A stretch of 64,000 nucleotides of DNA from Amnibacterium sp. CER49 (GTDB taxonomy: Bacteria > Actinomycetota > Actinomycetes > Actinomycetales > Microbacteriaceae). The stretch lies in NCBI RefSeq assembly GCF_029846255.1, contig NZ_JARVWQ010000002.1:930001-994000 (forward strand). The letters are read 5' to 3'. The notes under the pieces were generated by a model. That model made no database searches, was not told the DNA's origin, and saw nothing but the letters and a program-made list of their open reading frames with translations. Both the position numbers and the translations under genes were made by a program. Below, piece after piece: positions 1-8,282 of this stretch; position 1 is the stretch's first letter, and every line of letters begins with the position of its first letter.

Positions 1-26
1 TGGCCGCGGTCGCGCTGACGCTCTAG
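1..26 (+). CDS. 3' end of an upstream gene (partial, uncertain)
   Basis: Reading from base 3, the frame gives a short hydrophobic tail ending in LTL and a TAG stop at 24-26. A GC-rich hairpin begins 8 bases after this stop, as expected behind a gene end. Too little is present to identify the protein or to be sure that it is coding. Between this point and the next gene (27-286) I see only two hairpins and no convincing reading frame. Confidence 0.25.
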
Positions 27-33
27 CGCTGCG

Positions 34-60
34 GCTCGGCGGTCACCACGGCCGCCGAGC
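34..60 (+). terminator. Hairpin behind the upstream partial gene
   Basis: A perfect 9-bp stem, GCTCGGCGG (34-42) against CCGCCGAGC (52-60), with a 9-base loop. No T tract follows, which is common for terminators in high-GC actinobacteria. It lies 8 bases after the TAG at 24-26. Confidence 0.4.
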
Positions 61-241
61 ACGCGACCGTCTGGTGCTCGCCATGCGGTGCCTCCGTCTG
101 CCGGCCCGTTCGGGCGCCCCGGACCAGAGGCAGAGGGCCGCTGGGAGAAGCGCGCTCGACGCGGCTCGGGTGCTCCTCGAGGGCGCCGAGGCGCTGTCGA
201 CCGACCCGGTTCCGCCGGCCGCCGAGCGACGCTGACGGGCT

Positions 242-275
242 CCGGTGGCGGCGCGACGACGGGCGCCGCCACCGG
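242..275 (-). terminator. Hairpin downstream of the SDR gene
   Basis: A perfect 12-bp stem, CCGGTGGCGGCG (242-253) against CGCCGCCACCGG (264-275), with a 10-base loop. It sits 11 bases beyond the stop of the minus-strand dehydrogenase gene. There is no U tract. Confidence 0.55.
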
Positions 276-286
276 CCTCCCGCGCC

Positions 287-1054
287 TCAGAACACGGTGT
301 AGCCGCCGTCGATCGTGAGCACGGACCCCGTCATGAAGCTCGACGCGTCGCTCGCGAGGAACACGATGGCGCCGCCGAGCTCGTCGGGCTCCCCCGCCCG
401 CCGCTGCGGCGCGTCCTCGATCCAGTAGCGCTGGAACCGCGGCTCGTGCACCGGCGCCATGTCGGTGTGCATGTACCCCGGAGCCAGCGCGTTGACCCGC
501 ACGCCGTGGGGCGCCCACTCGGCGGCGAGGCTGCGCGTGAGGTGGTGCACCGCGGCCTTCGACGCGTTGTAGGCGGGCTGCCACTGCGGCCGGTTCACGA
601 TCGACGCGGACATCGAGCCGATGTTGACGATGACGCCGCCGCCCGCCTCGATCATGTGGCGCCCGAACACCTGGCTCGCGATCCACAACCCGTCGACGTT
701 CAGGCCCATCACGTCGCGCCACTCCTCGTCCGTCACCTCGAGCGCCGGCTTGTGGATGCAGGCGCCCGCGTTGTTCACGAGCACGTCGACGCGGCCGAAC
801 CGCTGCGCGCTCTCGGTGAGCAGGCGCTCGATGTCGGCGCGGACGGTCATGTCGGCGAGCACCGTGAGGGTCCGCACGCCGAGCGCCCCGAGCTCCTCCT
901 CGAGCGACGCGGCGGCCGCGGCGTCCCGGCCGTTCACCACGATGTTCGCCCCCGCCTCGGCGAGGGCCCGCGCGAACGCCCTGCCGAGGCCGCGGGTCGA
1001 ACCGGTGACGACCGCGGTGCGGCCCGTGAGATCGAATCGGTCGAGAACGGGCAT
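287..1054 (-). CDS. SDR-family NAD(P)-dependent oxidoreductase
   Basis: A 255-residue classical short-chain dehydrogenase/reductase of the FabG type, expected to be a cytosolic alcohol/ketone oxidoreductase. The cofactor-binding TGSTRGLG motif is at residues 17-24, the NNAG motif follows around residue 90, and the catalytic Tyr-x-x-x-Lys is at 162-166 (YNASK). The C-terminus has the usual IDGGY ending. The ATG at 1054 is preceded by AGGAAGGAC and gives the normal family length; a longer frame upstream looks non-coding. It is divergent from the small Dabb gene. The substrate cannot be read from sequence; gluconate-5-dehydrogenase-like enzymes are the nearest general type. Confidence 0.9.
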   Translation of the reverse strand: MPVLDRFDLTGRTAVVTGSTRGLGRAFARALAEAGANIVVNGRDAAAAASLEEELGALGVRTLTVLADMTVRADIERLLTESAQRFGRVDVLVNNAGACIHKPALEVTDEEWRDVMGLNVDGLWIASQVFGRHMIEAGGGVIVNIGSMSASIVNRPQWQPAYNASKAAVHHLTRSLAAEWAPHGVRVNALAPGYMHTDMAPVHEPRFQRYWIEDAPQRRAGEPDELGGAIVFLASDASSFMTGSVLTIDGGYTVF

Positions 1055-1175
1055 GCGAGGGTCCTTCCTCAGGGCGGCAGCGGCTCGGCCGCAGGCTAGC
1101 GACGCCGCCGGGATGGGCGCCCGCCGTAGCCTGGGTGCCACCCAGCGTCTGGGCACCGACACGAGGAGACTCCCG

Positions 1176-1472
1176 ATGGCGATCGAGCACACCGTTGTCT
1201 TCCGGCTCGTGCACGAGGCCGGCTCCCCCGCCGAGCAGGACTTCCTCCGCACCGGCCGGACGGTGCTGGCAGAGATCCCCGGCGTCGAGGACTTCGCGGT
1301 GAAGCGGCAGGTGAGCCCGAAGAGCGACCTGACCTGGCAGTTCTCGATGCGCTTCGCCGACCGGGCCGCGTACGACGGCTACGACGCGCACCCGGAGCAC
1401 CGCGGATTCGTGGCGACCCGGTGGTCCACCGAGGTGGCGGCGTTCCAGGAGTACGACTTCGCGGTCGACTGA
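1176..1472 (+). CDS. Dabb-domain (stress-responsive alpha/beta barrel) protein
   Basis: A 98-residue protein that opens with IEHTVVFRL, the first strand typical of dimeric alpha/beta barrel (Dabb) proteins, and contains the later H-P-E-H segment before an F-V-A-T-x-W helix. Such proteins are small cytosolic dimers, some of them polyketide-cyclase or olivetolic-acid-cyclase-like and many of unknown role. The ATG at 1176 follows a GAGGAG ribosome site about 10 bases upstream. It is divergent from the SDR gene and convergent with the exporter that follows. No substrate can be inferred. Confidence 0.8.
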   Translation: MAIEHTVVFRLVHEAGSPAEQDFLRTGRTVLAEIPGVEDFAVKRQVSPKSDLTWQFSMRFADRAAYDGYDAHPEHRGFVATRWSTEVAAFQEYDFAVD

Positions 1473-1487
1473 GCCGCCCGGGGTCGA

Positions 1488-2759
1488 TCAGGTGGCCGCG
1501 CTCCTCCGGCGCGGCCGCGCCACGACCGCGAGGACCACGGCGAGGAGGAAGAAGGCGCCCATGCCGCCGGCCATCGCCAGCACGGTCTGCGAGCCGAGCA
1601 GTCCGGTGAGCGGCGTCATGAGGGATCCGGCGAGGAACGGCAGGCCGCCGCTCAGGGCCGACGCGGCGCCGGCGTAGCGGCGTCCTGCGCGCTGCGCGAT
1701 CGAGGCGTTCGCCGGGAGGTAGGCACCGAGCCCGAACGTCATGACGGCGAGGCACGTCCAGACGGCGACGAGCGGCGGCGCCGACGGCGCCGCGACGAGC
1801 GCCACCGCGACCAGCGCGAACACCCCGCCCGCCTGCACCGCGAAGGCGCAGCGGCGCAGCACCTCGGGCCCGAGCCGCAGCACCAGGGCGCGGAACAGCA
1901 GGCTCGAGACGATCATCGCCGCCGCGTCGGTCGCGAACACCGTCGCGTACAGGCCCGGGCCGATCCCGAGGTCGGTCTGCAGCACGATCGACGAGCCGCC
2001 GATGTAGATGAAGAAGCCGCAGGTCACGAGGCACTGCACGGCCACCGGGGTGATGAAGGGCCGGTCGCGGATCAGCTCGCCGGTGCGTCGCAGCAGCTGA
2101 CGGACCCCACCCGGCCGGCGACGCTCGACCGGCAGCGTCTCGGGCAGCCCGACCGCCGCGCCGACGAGCATGACGACACCCACGACGGCGAGGAACCAGA
2201 AGACCGCCCGCCACCCGCCGAACGGCAGCAGCAGGGCACCGATCGCGGGCCCGGCGACGGGCGCGACGAGGCTCACCGACGTCAGCGTCCCGAACTTCGC
2301 TGCCGCCGCGCGCCCCTCGAAGCTGTCGGTCACGGCGGCACGGCCGACGGCGGCCGCCGCGCCCGCGGCACCGCCGGACAGCAGGCGGGCGAGGAGCATG
2401 ACCACGATCGAGGTCGACAGCGCGCTGACCACCGACATCGCGGCGAAGGCGATCGTCGCGGCGAGCACGATCCGCCGCCGTCCCCGCGCGTCGCTCACCG
2501 GCCCGACGAGCAGCTGACCGAGGGCGAGTCCGGCGATGCACGTCGTCAGCGTCAGCTGCACCGCGGCGTCGGTCGTGCCGAGCGATGCGCGCATCGCGGG
2601 CAGCGCGGCGATGTAGGTATCGGTCGAGAGCGCGGTGGTCCCGGTGACGAGCACCAGTGCGAGCGTCGACGGCCGTGCCCGGATGGAAACGGCGCCGTCG
2701 GCCGAGCTCCTGGCCCGCGCCCCGGAACCGGCGAGTCCGGCGAGGAAGGGGCGACGCAC
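1488..2759 (-). CDS. Bcr/CflA-type MFS drug exporter
   Basis: A 423-residue, 12-helix major facilitator protein of the Bcr/CflA (DHA1) group. The signature STDTYIAALPAM is in helix 1 and GPVSDARGRRR, the MFS motif A, is in the loop after helix 2; GPAIGALLLP matches motif C of drug:H+ antiporters. It probably exports drug-like compounds at the plasma membrane. The GTG at 2759 has only a close GGAG before it, so the start is uncertain, and about 28 residues precede helix 1. It is convergent with the Dabb gene with 15 bases between stops. No adjacent regulator is visible. Confidence 0.88.
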   Translation of the reverse strand: MRRPFLAGLAGSGARARSSADGAVSIRARPSTLALVLVTGTTALSTDTYIAALPAMRASLGTTDAAVQLTLTTCIAGLALGQLLVGPVSDARGRRRIVLAATIAFAAMSVVSALSTSIVVMLLARLLSGGAAGAAAAVGRAAVTDSFEGRAAAAKFGTLTSVSLVAPVAGPAIGALLLPFGGWRAVFWFLAVVGVVMLVGAAVGLPETLPVERRRPGGVRQLLRRTGELIRDRPFITPVAVQCLVTCGFFIYIGGSSIVLQTDLGIGPGLYATVFATDAAAMIVSSLLFRALVLRLGPEVLRRCAFAVQAGGVFALVAVALVAAPSAPPLVAVWTCLAVMTFGLGAYLPANASIAQRAGRRYAGAASALSGGLPFLAGSLMTPLTGLLGSQTVLAMAGGMGAFFLLAVVLAVVARPRRRSAAT

Positions 2760-2899
2760 CTCCGCAGTCTCCCCTGGGCCTCCTGCGGGTTCGGGTCGCC
2801 GGGATCGGGTTCAGCGGCGACCGTACCGGCGTCGGGCGGCTCGTCCTCCCCTTCGTCAGACCACCGAACGCCGCGCGACGCGAGAACCCGCTGCTCCCG

Positions 2900-3319
2900 T
2901 CACCCCCGCCACCCGCGCAGCGCCTCGGCGAGGTCGACCCGCTTGCCGATCCAGCCCACCGCGCGGCCGATCTCGTCGAGGCGCGTCGGCGGACGCGCGA
3001 GAAGCGGGTCCAGCGCCGCGAGCGCGGCGAAGTCGATCGCGCCGGGGGCCTCCGCGCCAGGCCGGACATCCGCTTTCAGCAGGAGCACGTCGAGCACGGC
3101 CTGCGCGATCACGCCGTAGCCGATCGTCGTGGGATGCACGCCGTCGAGTCCGACGAGGCCGCCGGCCGAGCGGCCGAACCGGTCGGAGGCGTAGAAGCGG
3201 GTGTCCGGCATCGGCGAGAGGCGGCGAAGCGCCGGCGGCAGCACGTGGTCGCTCTCCGCGAGCGGCTCCCACCACCACAGCGGCCCGGCGGCCCGCTCCG
3301 GGAGGTCGGGGTCGGTCAC
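2900..3319 (-). pseudogene. C-terminal fragment of an SGNH/GDSL hydrolase-like protein
   Basis: The 139-residue frame contains GLDGVHPTTIGY at about residues 60-71. This resembles block V of SGNH hydrolases, which carries the catalytic Asp and His. No block I (GDS, nucleophile Ser), block II or block III is present upstream in any frame, so only the C-terminal part of an esterase-like protein remains. A GTG at 3319 behind an AGGA ribosome site could still start a short protein. A decayed or truncated gene is the best reading; a small stand-alone protein is the alternative. Confidence 0.55.
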
Positions 3320-3430
3320 GGTTCCTCCGGCTCGGGCCTTCCGCTGCCCCGCTGGGACTGCTCCGCTTCCGACGGGGTCCCGCCCGCGCACCCGGCTCGG
3401 CCGGACGTGCGGGCGGTTCCGCGGGCGGCG

Positions 3431-4240
3431 CTAGACGCCGGTACCGGGACGGGTGGTGCCGGTGCCGTAGGTGTCCTCGAGGCCGACGCCGTCCTCGATC
3501 GTCTCCTCGGTGATCGGGCGCGGCGCGGTGGCGTGCGTGCCCACCTGCTGGTCGGTGCCGATCGGCGCGACGACCTCGACCTGCTCGTTCGCGGGAGCGA
3601 CGTGGTCCGCCGTCCGGAGCCGATCGGCCGTACCGGTGTCCGAGGAGCCCTTCTTCGCGGCGGCGATCCCACCGACGACGGCGGCCGCGGCGGCCGCAGC
3701 GGCGCCGGCGACGACCTTGCCGGAGACGCCCGCCTTGCCCGAGTCGCCCCGGGTGGCGGCGGCGTCCTCGACCGTCGGCGTCCCGGGCACGTCCTGGATG
3801 GTGCCGCGCCAGGCGCCGGACGCGTAGCCCTCCGACTCGACGAGCTCCTTGAACCGCGCGAGGTCGTTCTCGGTCTGGTTGTCGACCACGTTCAGCTTGT
3901 CGCCGACCTTCTCGACGGGCCCTTCGGGTTCGTACTCGAGCCGCAGCCGCACGGTGGTCTGCCCGCCGCCGAGGTCCTCGAAGGTGACCTCGCCGGCGTT
4001 CGTCGCGCCCTCGGTCGCGGCCCAGGCGACCTTCCTGTCCGGGATCTGCTCGAGGACCTTCGCCTCCCACTCCCGGCGAACGCCACCGATCTGGGCGACC
4101 CACTGGAGGCGGTCGTCGCTCAGCTGGGTGACCTTCTTGATCCCGTTCATGAAGTGCGGGAAGTCCTCGAACTGCGTCCACTGGTTGTACGCGACGCTCA
4201 CGGGGACGTTCACGAGGATCCTGTGCTCGACGGTCGTCAT
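3431..4240 (-). CDS. SRPBCC (START-like) protein with Ala-rich C-terminal tail
   Basis: A 269-residue protein. Residues 1-145 form a SRPBCC/polyketide-cyclase-like fold (it opens with VEHRILVNVPVSVAYNQWTQ, then FPHFMNG, later WEAKVLEQIPDRKVAW), as in the coenzyme-Q-binding COQ10-like group found in many actinobacteria. From about residue 150 there is a flexible tail with an Ala/Gly-rich stretch (about 170-195) that could be a membrane-associating helix, then an acidic low-complexity end. The ATG at 4240 follows GGAGGCACG. It is divergent from a second SRPBCC gene at 4512, so the two may be a related pair. The ligand is unknown. Confidence 0.8.
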   Translation of the reverse strand: MTTVEHRILVNVPVSVAYNQWTQFEDFPHFMNGIKKVTQLSDDRLQWVAQIGGVRREWEAKVLEQIPDRKVAWAATEGATNAGEVTFEDLGGGQTTVRLRLEYEPEGPVEKVGDKLNVVDNQTENDLARFKELVESEGYASGAWRGTIQDVPGTPTVEDAAATRGDSGKAGVSGKVVAGAAAAAAAAVVGGIAAAKKGSSDTGTADRLRTADHVAPANEQVEVVAPIGTDQQVGTHATAPRPITEETIEDGVGLEDTYGTGTTRPGTGV

Positions 4241-4511
4241 CGTGCCTCCTTCAATCGGTGTCGACGGTGCGGGGATGCCCCGTGGTGCCGGGACCGTACG
4301 CGGCGGGGCTGGACAGCGCCCCGGCCCGAGGCGAGCAACTCCGGTGAGCCGGCGCTGCGCCGTGCGGGCAGGACCGGAGGCCCCGGCCTTCGGTCCCTGT
4401 TCCAGAGCGGCGCGGAGACGGATGATGCGGCTGGACCCGCGCCGCCGACCTCCCCGCAACCGGCTGACGCGGGTCCCTGCGACGCCTCATCGCATGCGGA
4501 AGGAGGACGAC

Positions 4512-4967
4512 ATGGCCGTCGTCGAGGAGAGCACCGTGGTCCACCGGGCCCCGCAGGAGGTCTTCGACTTCCTCGCCCGCCCGGCCAACCTGCCGGTCTG
4601 GGACAACTCGATCGTCGACGCCGCGCAGGACGGCGATGGACCGCTCGGTGTCGGCACGCGCGTGCGCGGCACCAGCAAGATCCTCGGTCGCCGCTTCGAC
4701 TGGGTGACCGAGTACACCGAGTACGACCCGCCCCGGCGGCTCGTGAGCCGATCGGTCGAAGGACGCCTGCACTTCACCGTGACGAACACGCTCGAGCGCG
4801 AGGGGGACGGCACCCGCGTGACCTGGCGGGTGGACGCGACGCCGGGCCTCGGCGGCGTGTTCGGGCGCCTTGCGGACCCGCTGGTCGAGAAGGCGCATGC
4901 TCGGACGGTCCGCGGCAACCTCGAGACGCTGACGGAGGTGCTCACCGAGCACCAGGACGCGTACTAG
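4512..4967 (+). CDS. SRPBCC family protein
   Basis: A 151-residue single-domain SRPBCC protein. The N-terminal strand VVEESTVVHRAPQEVFDFLARP and the following DNLPVWDNS-like turn are typical of polyketide-cyclase/dehydrase-type ligand-binding folds. An AGGAGGA site precedes the ATG at 4512. It is divergent from the longer SRPBCC gene with 271 bases between them. Its TAG stop overlaps the stop of the convergent lactate dehydrogenase gene through a shared CTAG. The role is unknown; binding or modifying a hydrophobic small molecule is the family theme. Confidence 0.82.
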   Translation: MAVVEESTVVHRAPQEVFDFLARPANLPVWDNSIVDAAQDGDGPLGVGTRVRGTSKILGRRFDWVTEYTEYDPPRRLVSRSVEGRLHFTVTNTLEREGDGTRVTWRVDATPGLGGVFGRLADPLVEKAHARTVRGNLETLTEVLTEHQDAY

Positions 4968-6280
4968 CCCGACGCCCGCTCGCTCCGGAGCACGTGCTGC
5001 GGACCGATCTTCGCCGTCGCGTCGAGGCCGAGCAGCTGCAGCGCGCGCTGGTACTCGGAGCGCAGGATCTCCGCGGCGCGGTCGACGCCGCGCTCGCCAC
5101 CCGCCATCAGGCCGTACAGGTAGGCGCGGCCGACGAGGACCGCATCAGCGCCGAGCGCCACGGCCGCGATGATGTCCTGCCCGTTGCGCACGCCGCTGTC
5201 GAGCAGCACGGTCGTCGACTCGCCCACCGCTTCGCGTACCGCCGGCAGCACGTCGAGGGTCGCCGGTGAGCGGTCGAGCTGGCGTCCGCCGTGGTTCGAG
5301 ACGACGACGCCGTCCGCCCCGGCCGCGACGACCCGGCGCGCGTCCTCCGGGTTGACGATCCCCTTCACGAGCAGGTTGCCGGGCCACCTCGACCGGAGCC
5401 ACGCGAGGTCGTCGTAGTCGATGCCCGGATCGAACAGGAGCCCGGCGACCTCGGAGTAGGAGACGCCCGGGAAGTCGCGCACCGACGCGAACTCGACCGG
5501 CGCGGTCGTCAGCTTGTCGATCCACCACGACGGGTAGCGGGCCATGTCGAGGAAGGTCCGCGCGGTGAGCGACGGCGGGATCGTGAGGCCGTTGCGGAGA
5601 TCCTTCAGCCGTCGGCCGCCGACCGCCGAGTCGATCGTCAGCGCGATCGTCCGCACCCCCGCCTGCAGCGCGCGCTCGACGAGCTCGGCGTTCAGCGCCT
5701 CGCTGTTGGTGAGGTAGAGCTGGAACCAGTTGTTCCCGCCCGGTGCGGCCGTCGTCACCTCCTCGATCGTCGACGTGCCGACGGTCGAGAGCACGTACGG
5801 GATGCCGACGCGCGCAGCGACCCGGGCGGCTGCGGTCTCGCCCGCCTCATGCATCAGGCGCGTGTAGCCCGTAGGCGCGAAGACCAGCGGCAGCGCGATC
5901 CGGTCGCCGAGAAGCGTGGTCGAGATGTCCGGGTCGACGACGGAGTGCAGCAGCTCCGGGAGGAACTCCGTCGTCTCGAACGCGGCGAGGTTCTTGCGCG
6001 CCGTCGCCTCGGCGTCCGCGGCGCCGTCGACGTAGTCGAACACCGCGCGAGGCGTCACCCGCTGCGCGACCCGGCGCAGGTCCGCGATCGTCAGGGCGGA
6101 CTCGAGCCGACGCTCGACGGGGTCCAGCGTCGGACGCCGGAACCGCAGCACCGTCCGCAGCTCGGCGATCCGCGGCAGCCGCCGACGAGCGGCCGGCGGT
6201 ACTGGCGGCGTGTCCGGTGCGCTCCCAGCGGCGGCAGCGTCGCTGCCCTTCGTGGTCGGGACGTCGTCCACCGCCGTCAT
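4964..6280 (-). CDS. lldD: FMN-dependent L-lactate dehydrogenase (alpha-hydroxy-acid dehydrogenase)
   Basis: A 438-residue enzyme of the FMN-dependent alpha-hydroxy-acid oxidase/dehydrogenase family, which oxidises L-lactate to pyruvate and passes electrons to the respiratory chain. The active-site motif SNHGGRQLD is at about residues 322-331 with the catalytic His, and the C-terminal phosphate-binding Gly-rich segment (VLLDSGVRNGQD, LGADAVLVGR) is intact. It has an N-terminal extension of about 60 residues before the core, rich in Ala, Pro and Arg. The ATG at 6280 is the chosen start; longer in-frame sequence looks non-coding. No lactate permease lies nearby, so other 2-hydroxy acids are possible substrates. 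Confidence 0.88.
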   Translation of the reverse strand: MTAVDDVPTTKGSDAAAAGSAPDTPPVPPAARRRLPRIAELRTVLRFRRPTLDPVERRLESALTIADLRRVAQRVTPRAVFDYVDGAADAEATARKNLAAFETTEFLPELLHSVVDPDISTTLLGDRIALPLVFAPTGYTRLMHEAGETAAARVAARVGIPYVLSTVGTSTIEEVTTAAPGGNNWFQLYLTNSEALNAELVERALQAGVRTIALTIDSAVGGRRLKDLRNGLTIPPSLTARTFLDMARYPSWWIDKLTTAPVEFASVRDFPGVSYSEVAGLLFDPGIDYDDLAWLRSRWPGNLLVKGIVNPEDARRVVAAGADGVVVSNHGGRQLDRSPATLDVLPAVREAVGESTTVLLDSGVRNGQDIIAAVALGADAVLVGRAYLYGLMAGGERGVDRAAEILRSEYQRALQLLGLDATAKIGPQHVLRSERASG

Positions 6281-6375
6281 CGCTGCACCTCCGCTGGCGT
6301 CGTCGCCGTCGGCGCCCGGGCGGGCACCGCTGCCATTGTCCCTGCCCGGCACCTGCGCGGGAGTACGGTGCCGTG

Positions 6376-6585
6376 ATGCCCTACCGCCCGTCTCGCCTCG
6401 GCGTCGCACTCGTGCTCGCCGGTGTCCTGACGCTCTTCGTCGGCGTGATCGCGCAGCTCGCCGTCACGGACGGGCTCGCCGAGATGCTCTGGGTGCTGGT
6501 GAGCATCGTCGGAGCGGGCGTGATCCTGACCGGGATCGTCGTGCTGGTGCGCGCCTACCGGGCGATGCTGCCGCCCGAGGACTGA
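6376..6585 (+). CDS. Small two-helix membrane protein
   Basis: A 69-residue protein with two hydrophobic segments (about residues 8-30 and 36-60) joined by a short polar loop and ending in MLPPED. I do not recognise a family. The ATG at 6376 lies 95 bases from the divergent lactate dehydrogenase start. It is convergent with the acetyltransferase at 6756, and the symmetric TCAGGC repeat cluster lies between them. Confidence 0.6.
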   Translation: MPYRPSRLGVALVLAGVLTLFVGVIAQLAVTDGLAEMLWVLVSIVGAGVILTGIVVLVRAYRAMLPPED

Positions 6586-6667
6586 GCGGAGCCGGTCACG
6601 CGGCTTCCGGCCTCGACGCGACCGCGGAGGCGAGCAGCTCCGCGTCGGTGATGCGGCGGTCCGGCGT

Positions 6668-6746
6668 CCGGGATCAGGCGGAGCGGCCCGTATCAGGCAC
6701 CGAACGGGCTCTCACGCCTGAACGCGGTATCACCGCCTGAACCCGG
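6668..6746. repeat. Symmetric four-box inverted repeat (TCAGGC boxes)
   Basis: Four copies of the hexamer TCAGGC or its complement GCCTGA lie in 70 bases: ATCAGGCG (6673-6680), ATCAGGCA (6692-6699), CGCCTGAA (6715-6722) and CGCCTGAA (6734-6741). The first two are direct repeats 19 bases apart. The last two are their inverse, also 19 bases apart. Both pairs are centred on base 6707, and the outer flanks CCGGG/CCCGG extend the symmetry to 79 bases. It sits between two convergent genes. It could be a bidirectional terminator, a multi-box protein-binding site or a dispersed repeat. Confidence 0.6.
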
Positions 6747-6755
6747 ACGCAGGGC

Positions 6756-7232
6756 TCAGCCGCCCAGCACCTTCGTCATCTGCAGGGAGTCGACGGCGTA
6801 GCCGAGCGACTCGTAGAGCGCGCGTGCCCGGACGTTCCGCCCGAAGACGTTCAGCCCGATGGCGGTCCAGCCCTCATCGGCCGCCACGGCCTCCGCGGCG
6901 AGCATCGCCGCCCGGCCGAAGCCCTGCCCCCGCCGCTCCTCGTCGATCTCGATGTCGTAGACCCAGCCGGCTGCAGGTCGTCGAGGATGCGGACCGACCC
7001 AGAGCACGCCCACGGGTCCGCCCTCCGCGTCGAGGATGCGGAGGAGATGCGCGCCCGCGGTGCGGAGCCCGTCCGGCAGCAGCTCCGCGGTCTGCGTGGC
7101 ACTGCGCCGTCGCGCCTCGTCGAGCGGCACCCCGGACGCCTCCGCGATGTCGACGGCGTAGGCCTCGACCTCGTGCTCCTGCCACATCTCGAACTCGACC
7201 TGCGTCATGGGTCGCACCTGCGCGCTCGTCAC
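6756..7232 (-). CDS. GNAT family N-acetyltransferase
   Basis: A 158-residue acetyltransferase. The acetyl-CoA pyrophosphate-binding motif A reads ERRGQGFGRAAM (R-x-x-G-x-G), preceded by the strand VYDIEIDE and followed by IGLNVFGRNVRARALYESLGY, the typical motif B end of GNAT enzymes. The GTG at 7232 with GGAG 5-6 bases upstream keeps the first strand (SAQVRPMTQVEF), where an ATG at 7208 would remove it. It is divergent from the SGNH hydrolase gene. The acceptor is unknown. Confidence 0.82.
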   Translation of the reverse strand: MTSAQVRPMTQVEFEMWQEHEVEAYAVDIAEASGVPLDEARRRSATQTAELLPDGLRTAGAHLLRILDAEGGPVGVLWVGPHPRRPAAGWVYDIEIDEERRGQGFGRAAMLAAEAVAADEGWTAIGLNVFGRNVRARALYESLGYAVDSLQMTKVLGG

Positions 7233-7375
7233 GCTCCGGGAGGCTAGGCGCTGGAACCGCCCCACGGGCGGATCCCGGCTACTGGTTCTGCGCAAGACCA
7301 CGGCCGTATCGGCACTCCGTATGAAAGATCACGATCGGGTCACAGAATCGGCCTCCGTCGCGGTACCGTTCCGGC

Positions 7376-8197
7376 GTGCACCGCTCCTCCCGCTCCCTGC
7401 AGGAGCGCGTGGGGGCCCGTCCAGGCCGGAGCCGGGGGCGACGCACCCTGCCCGTCGTGGCGGGCATCGCGACGGCGCTGGTGGTGACGCTCGTGCTCAC
7501 AGCGGGGTCCCTGCTGCCGCACCGGCACCCGCGCGTGCTCTACGTGCTCGGCGACTCGTGGAGCGCGGGCCTCTACGCCGACCCGGCCCGGGCGCTGGCG
7601 CAGGACGCCGCGGCCGAGCTGCACATGACACCCATCGTCGACGCGCAGTCGGGCACGGGCTACCTCATCGCCCCTGCGGGCACCCAGACCTACCCGCAGC
7701 GGGCGGCCGCGATCTCGGTCGACGTGCCCGTCTCGGTCGTCGTGATCCAGGGCGGCAGCAACGACGACGTCGCCGATCTCGGAGCGCTGCCGAAGGCGGT
7801 CACCGCGACGATCGATGCCGTCGAGCGCACGCTGCCCGGCGCCCGCATCGTGCTGCTCGGACCGGGGCCGGATCCATGGCCCGTCACCGCGATGCAGCGG
7901 TCGGTCGATGCGGTGCTCGCGCGCACCGCCGCGAGCGAGGACGTCACCTATCTCTCGCCGATGCGCGAGGGCTGGTTCACGAGCGCGACGATCGACCGGA
8001 TCATCGATCCGGCCAACGCGCACCCCACGGCGGCCGGGCAGGCGATCCTCGGCCACCTGCTCGCGCAGGACCTCCGCGACGTGCTGCCGCTCGGTCCAGC
8101 GGCTCCCGGTCGCGGTGGCCATCACCTCGTCGTGCTGCCCACGACGCCGAGCGTCACCTCCGCCGGCCGGCAGCGCAGCCGGACCGCCGGCGGGTAG
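7376..8197 (+). CDS. Membrane-anchored or secreted SGNH/GDSL hydrolase
   Basis: A 273-residue protein with a basic N-terminus, one hydrophobic helix (about residues 26-46) and an extracytoplasmic SGNH hydrolase domain. Block I is LGDSWSAG with the nucleophile Ser at about residue 60, block III is IQGGSNDD with the Asn, and block V is the D-x-x-H-P-T pattern in IDPANAHPTAAGQ. It is expected to hydrolyse esters or acetyl groups outside the membrane. A GTG at 7376 is used. The last 30 residues are low complexity. It precedes an SRPBCC gene on the same strand with 85 bases between. Confidence 0.8.
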   Translation: MHRSSRSLQERVGARPGRSRGRRTLPVVAGIATALVVTLVLTAGSLLPHRHPRVLYVLGDSWSAGLYADPARALAQDAAAELHMTPIVDAQSGTGYLIAPAGTQTYPQRAAAISVDVPVSVVVIQGGSNDDVADLGALPKAVTATIDAVERTLPGARIVLLGPGPDPWPVTAMQRSVDAVLARTAASEDVTYLSPMREGWFTSATIDRIIDPANAHPTAAGQAILGHLLAQDLRDVLPLGPAAPGRGGHHLVVLPTTPSVTSAGRQRSRTAGG

Positions 8198-8282
8198 CGG
8201 CGGACCGCTGCCGGACGCTGTCGGCGCCCACGAGCATCCTGCTTCCGCAGGCGGCGCCGCCTCAGCAGCGAGAGGACCTTCC

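Noticed and set aside
88-318. Reading frame on the plus strand near the left edge
   Set aside because: Arg/Gly/Pro-rich composition, no ribosome site, and it covers the terminator hairpin and the 3' end of the SDR gene.
2856-4181. Minus-strand frame overlapping the SRPBCC gene and the SGNH fragment
   Set aside because: Arg-rich and low complexity; the SRPBCC gene in another frame has clear motifs and a ribosome site.
6668-6746. CRISPR-like array from the repeated TCAGGC boxes
   Set aside because: Units are only 6-8 bases and half are inverted; there are no repeats of 24 or more bases and no cas genes.
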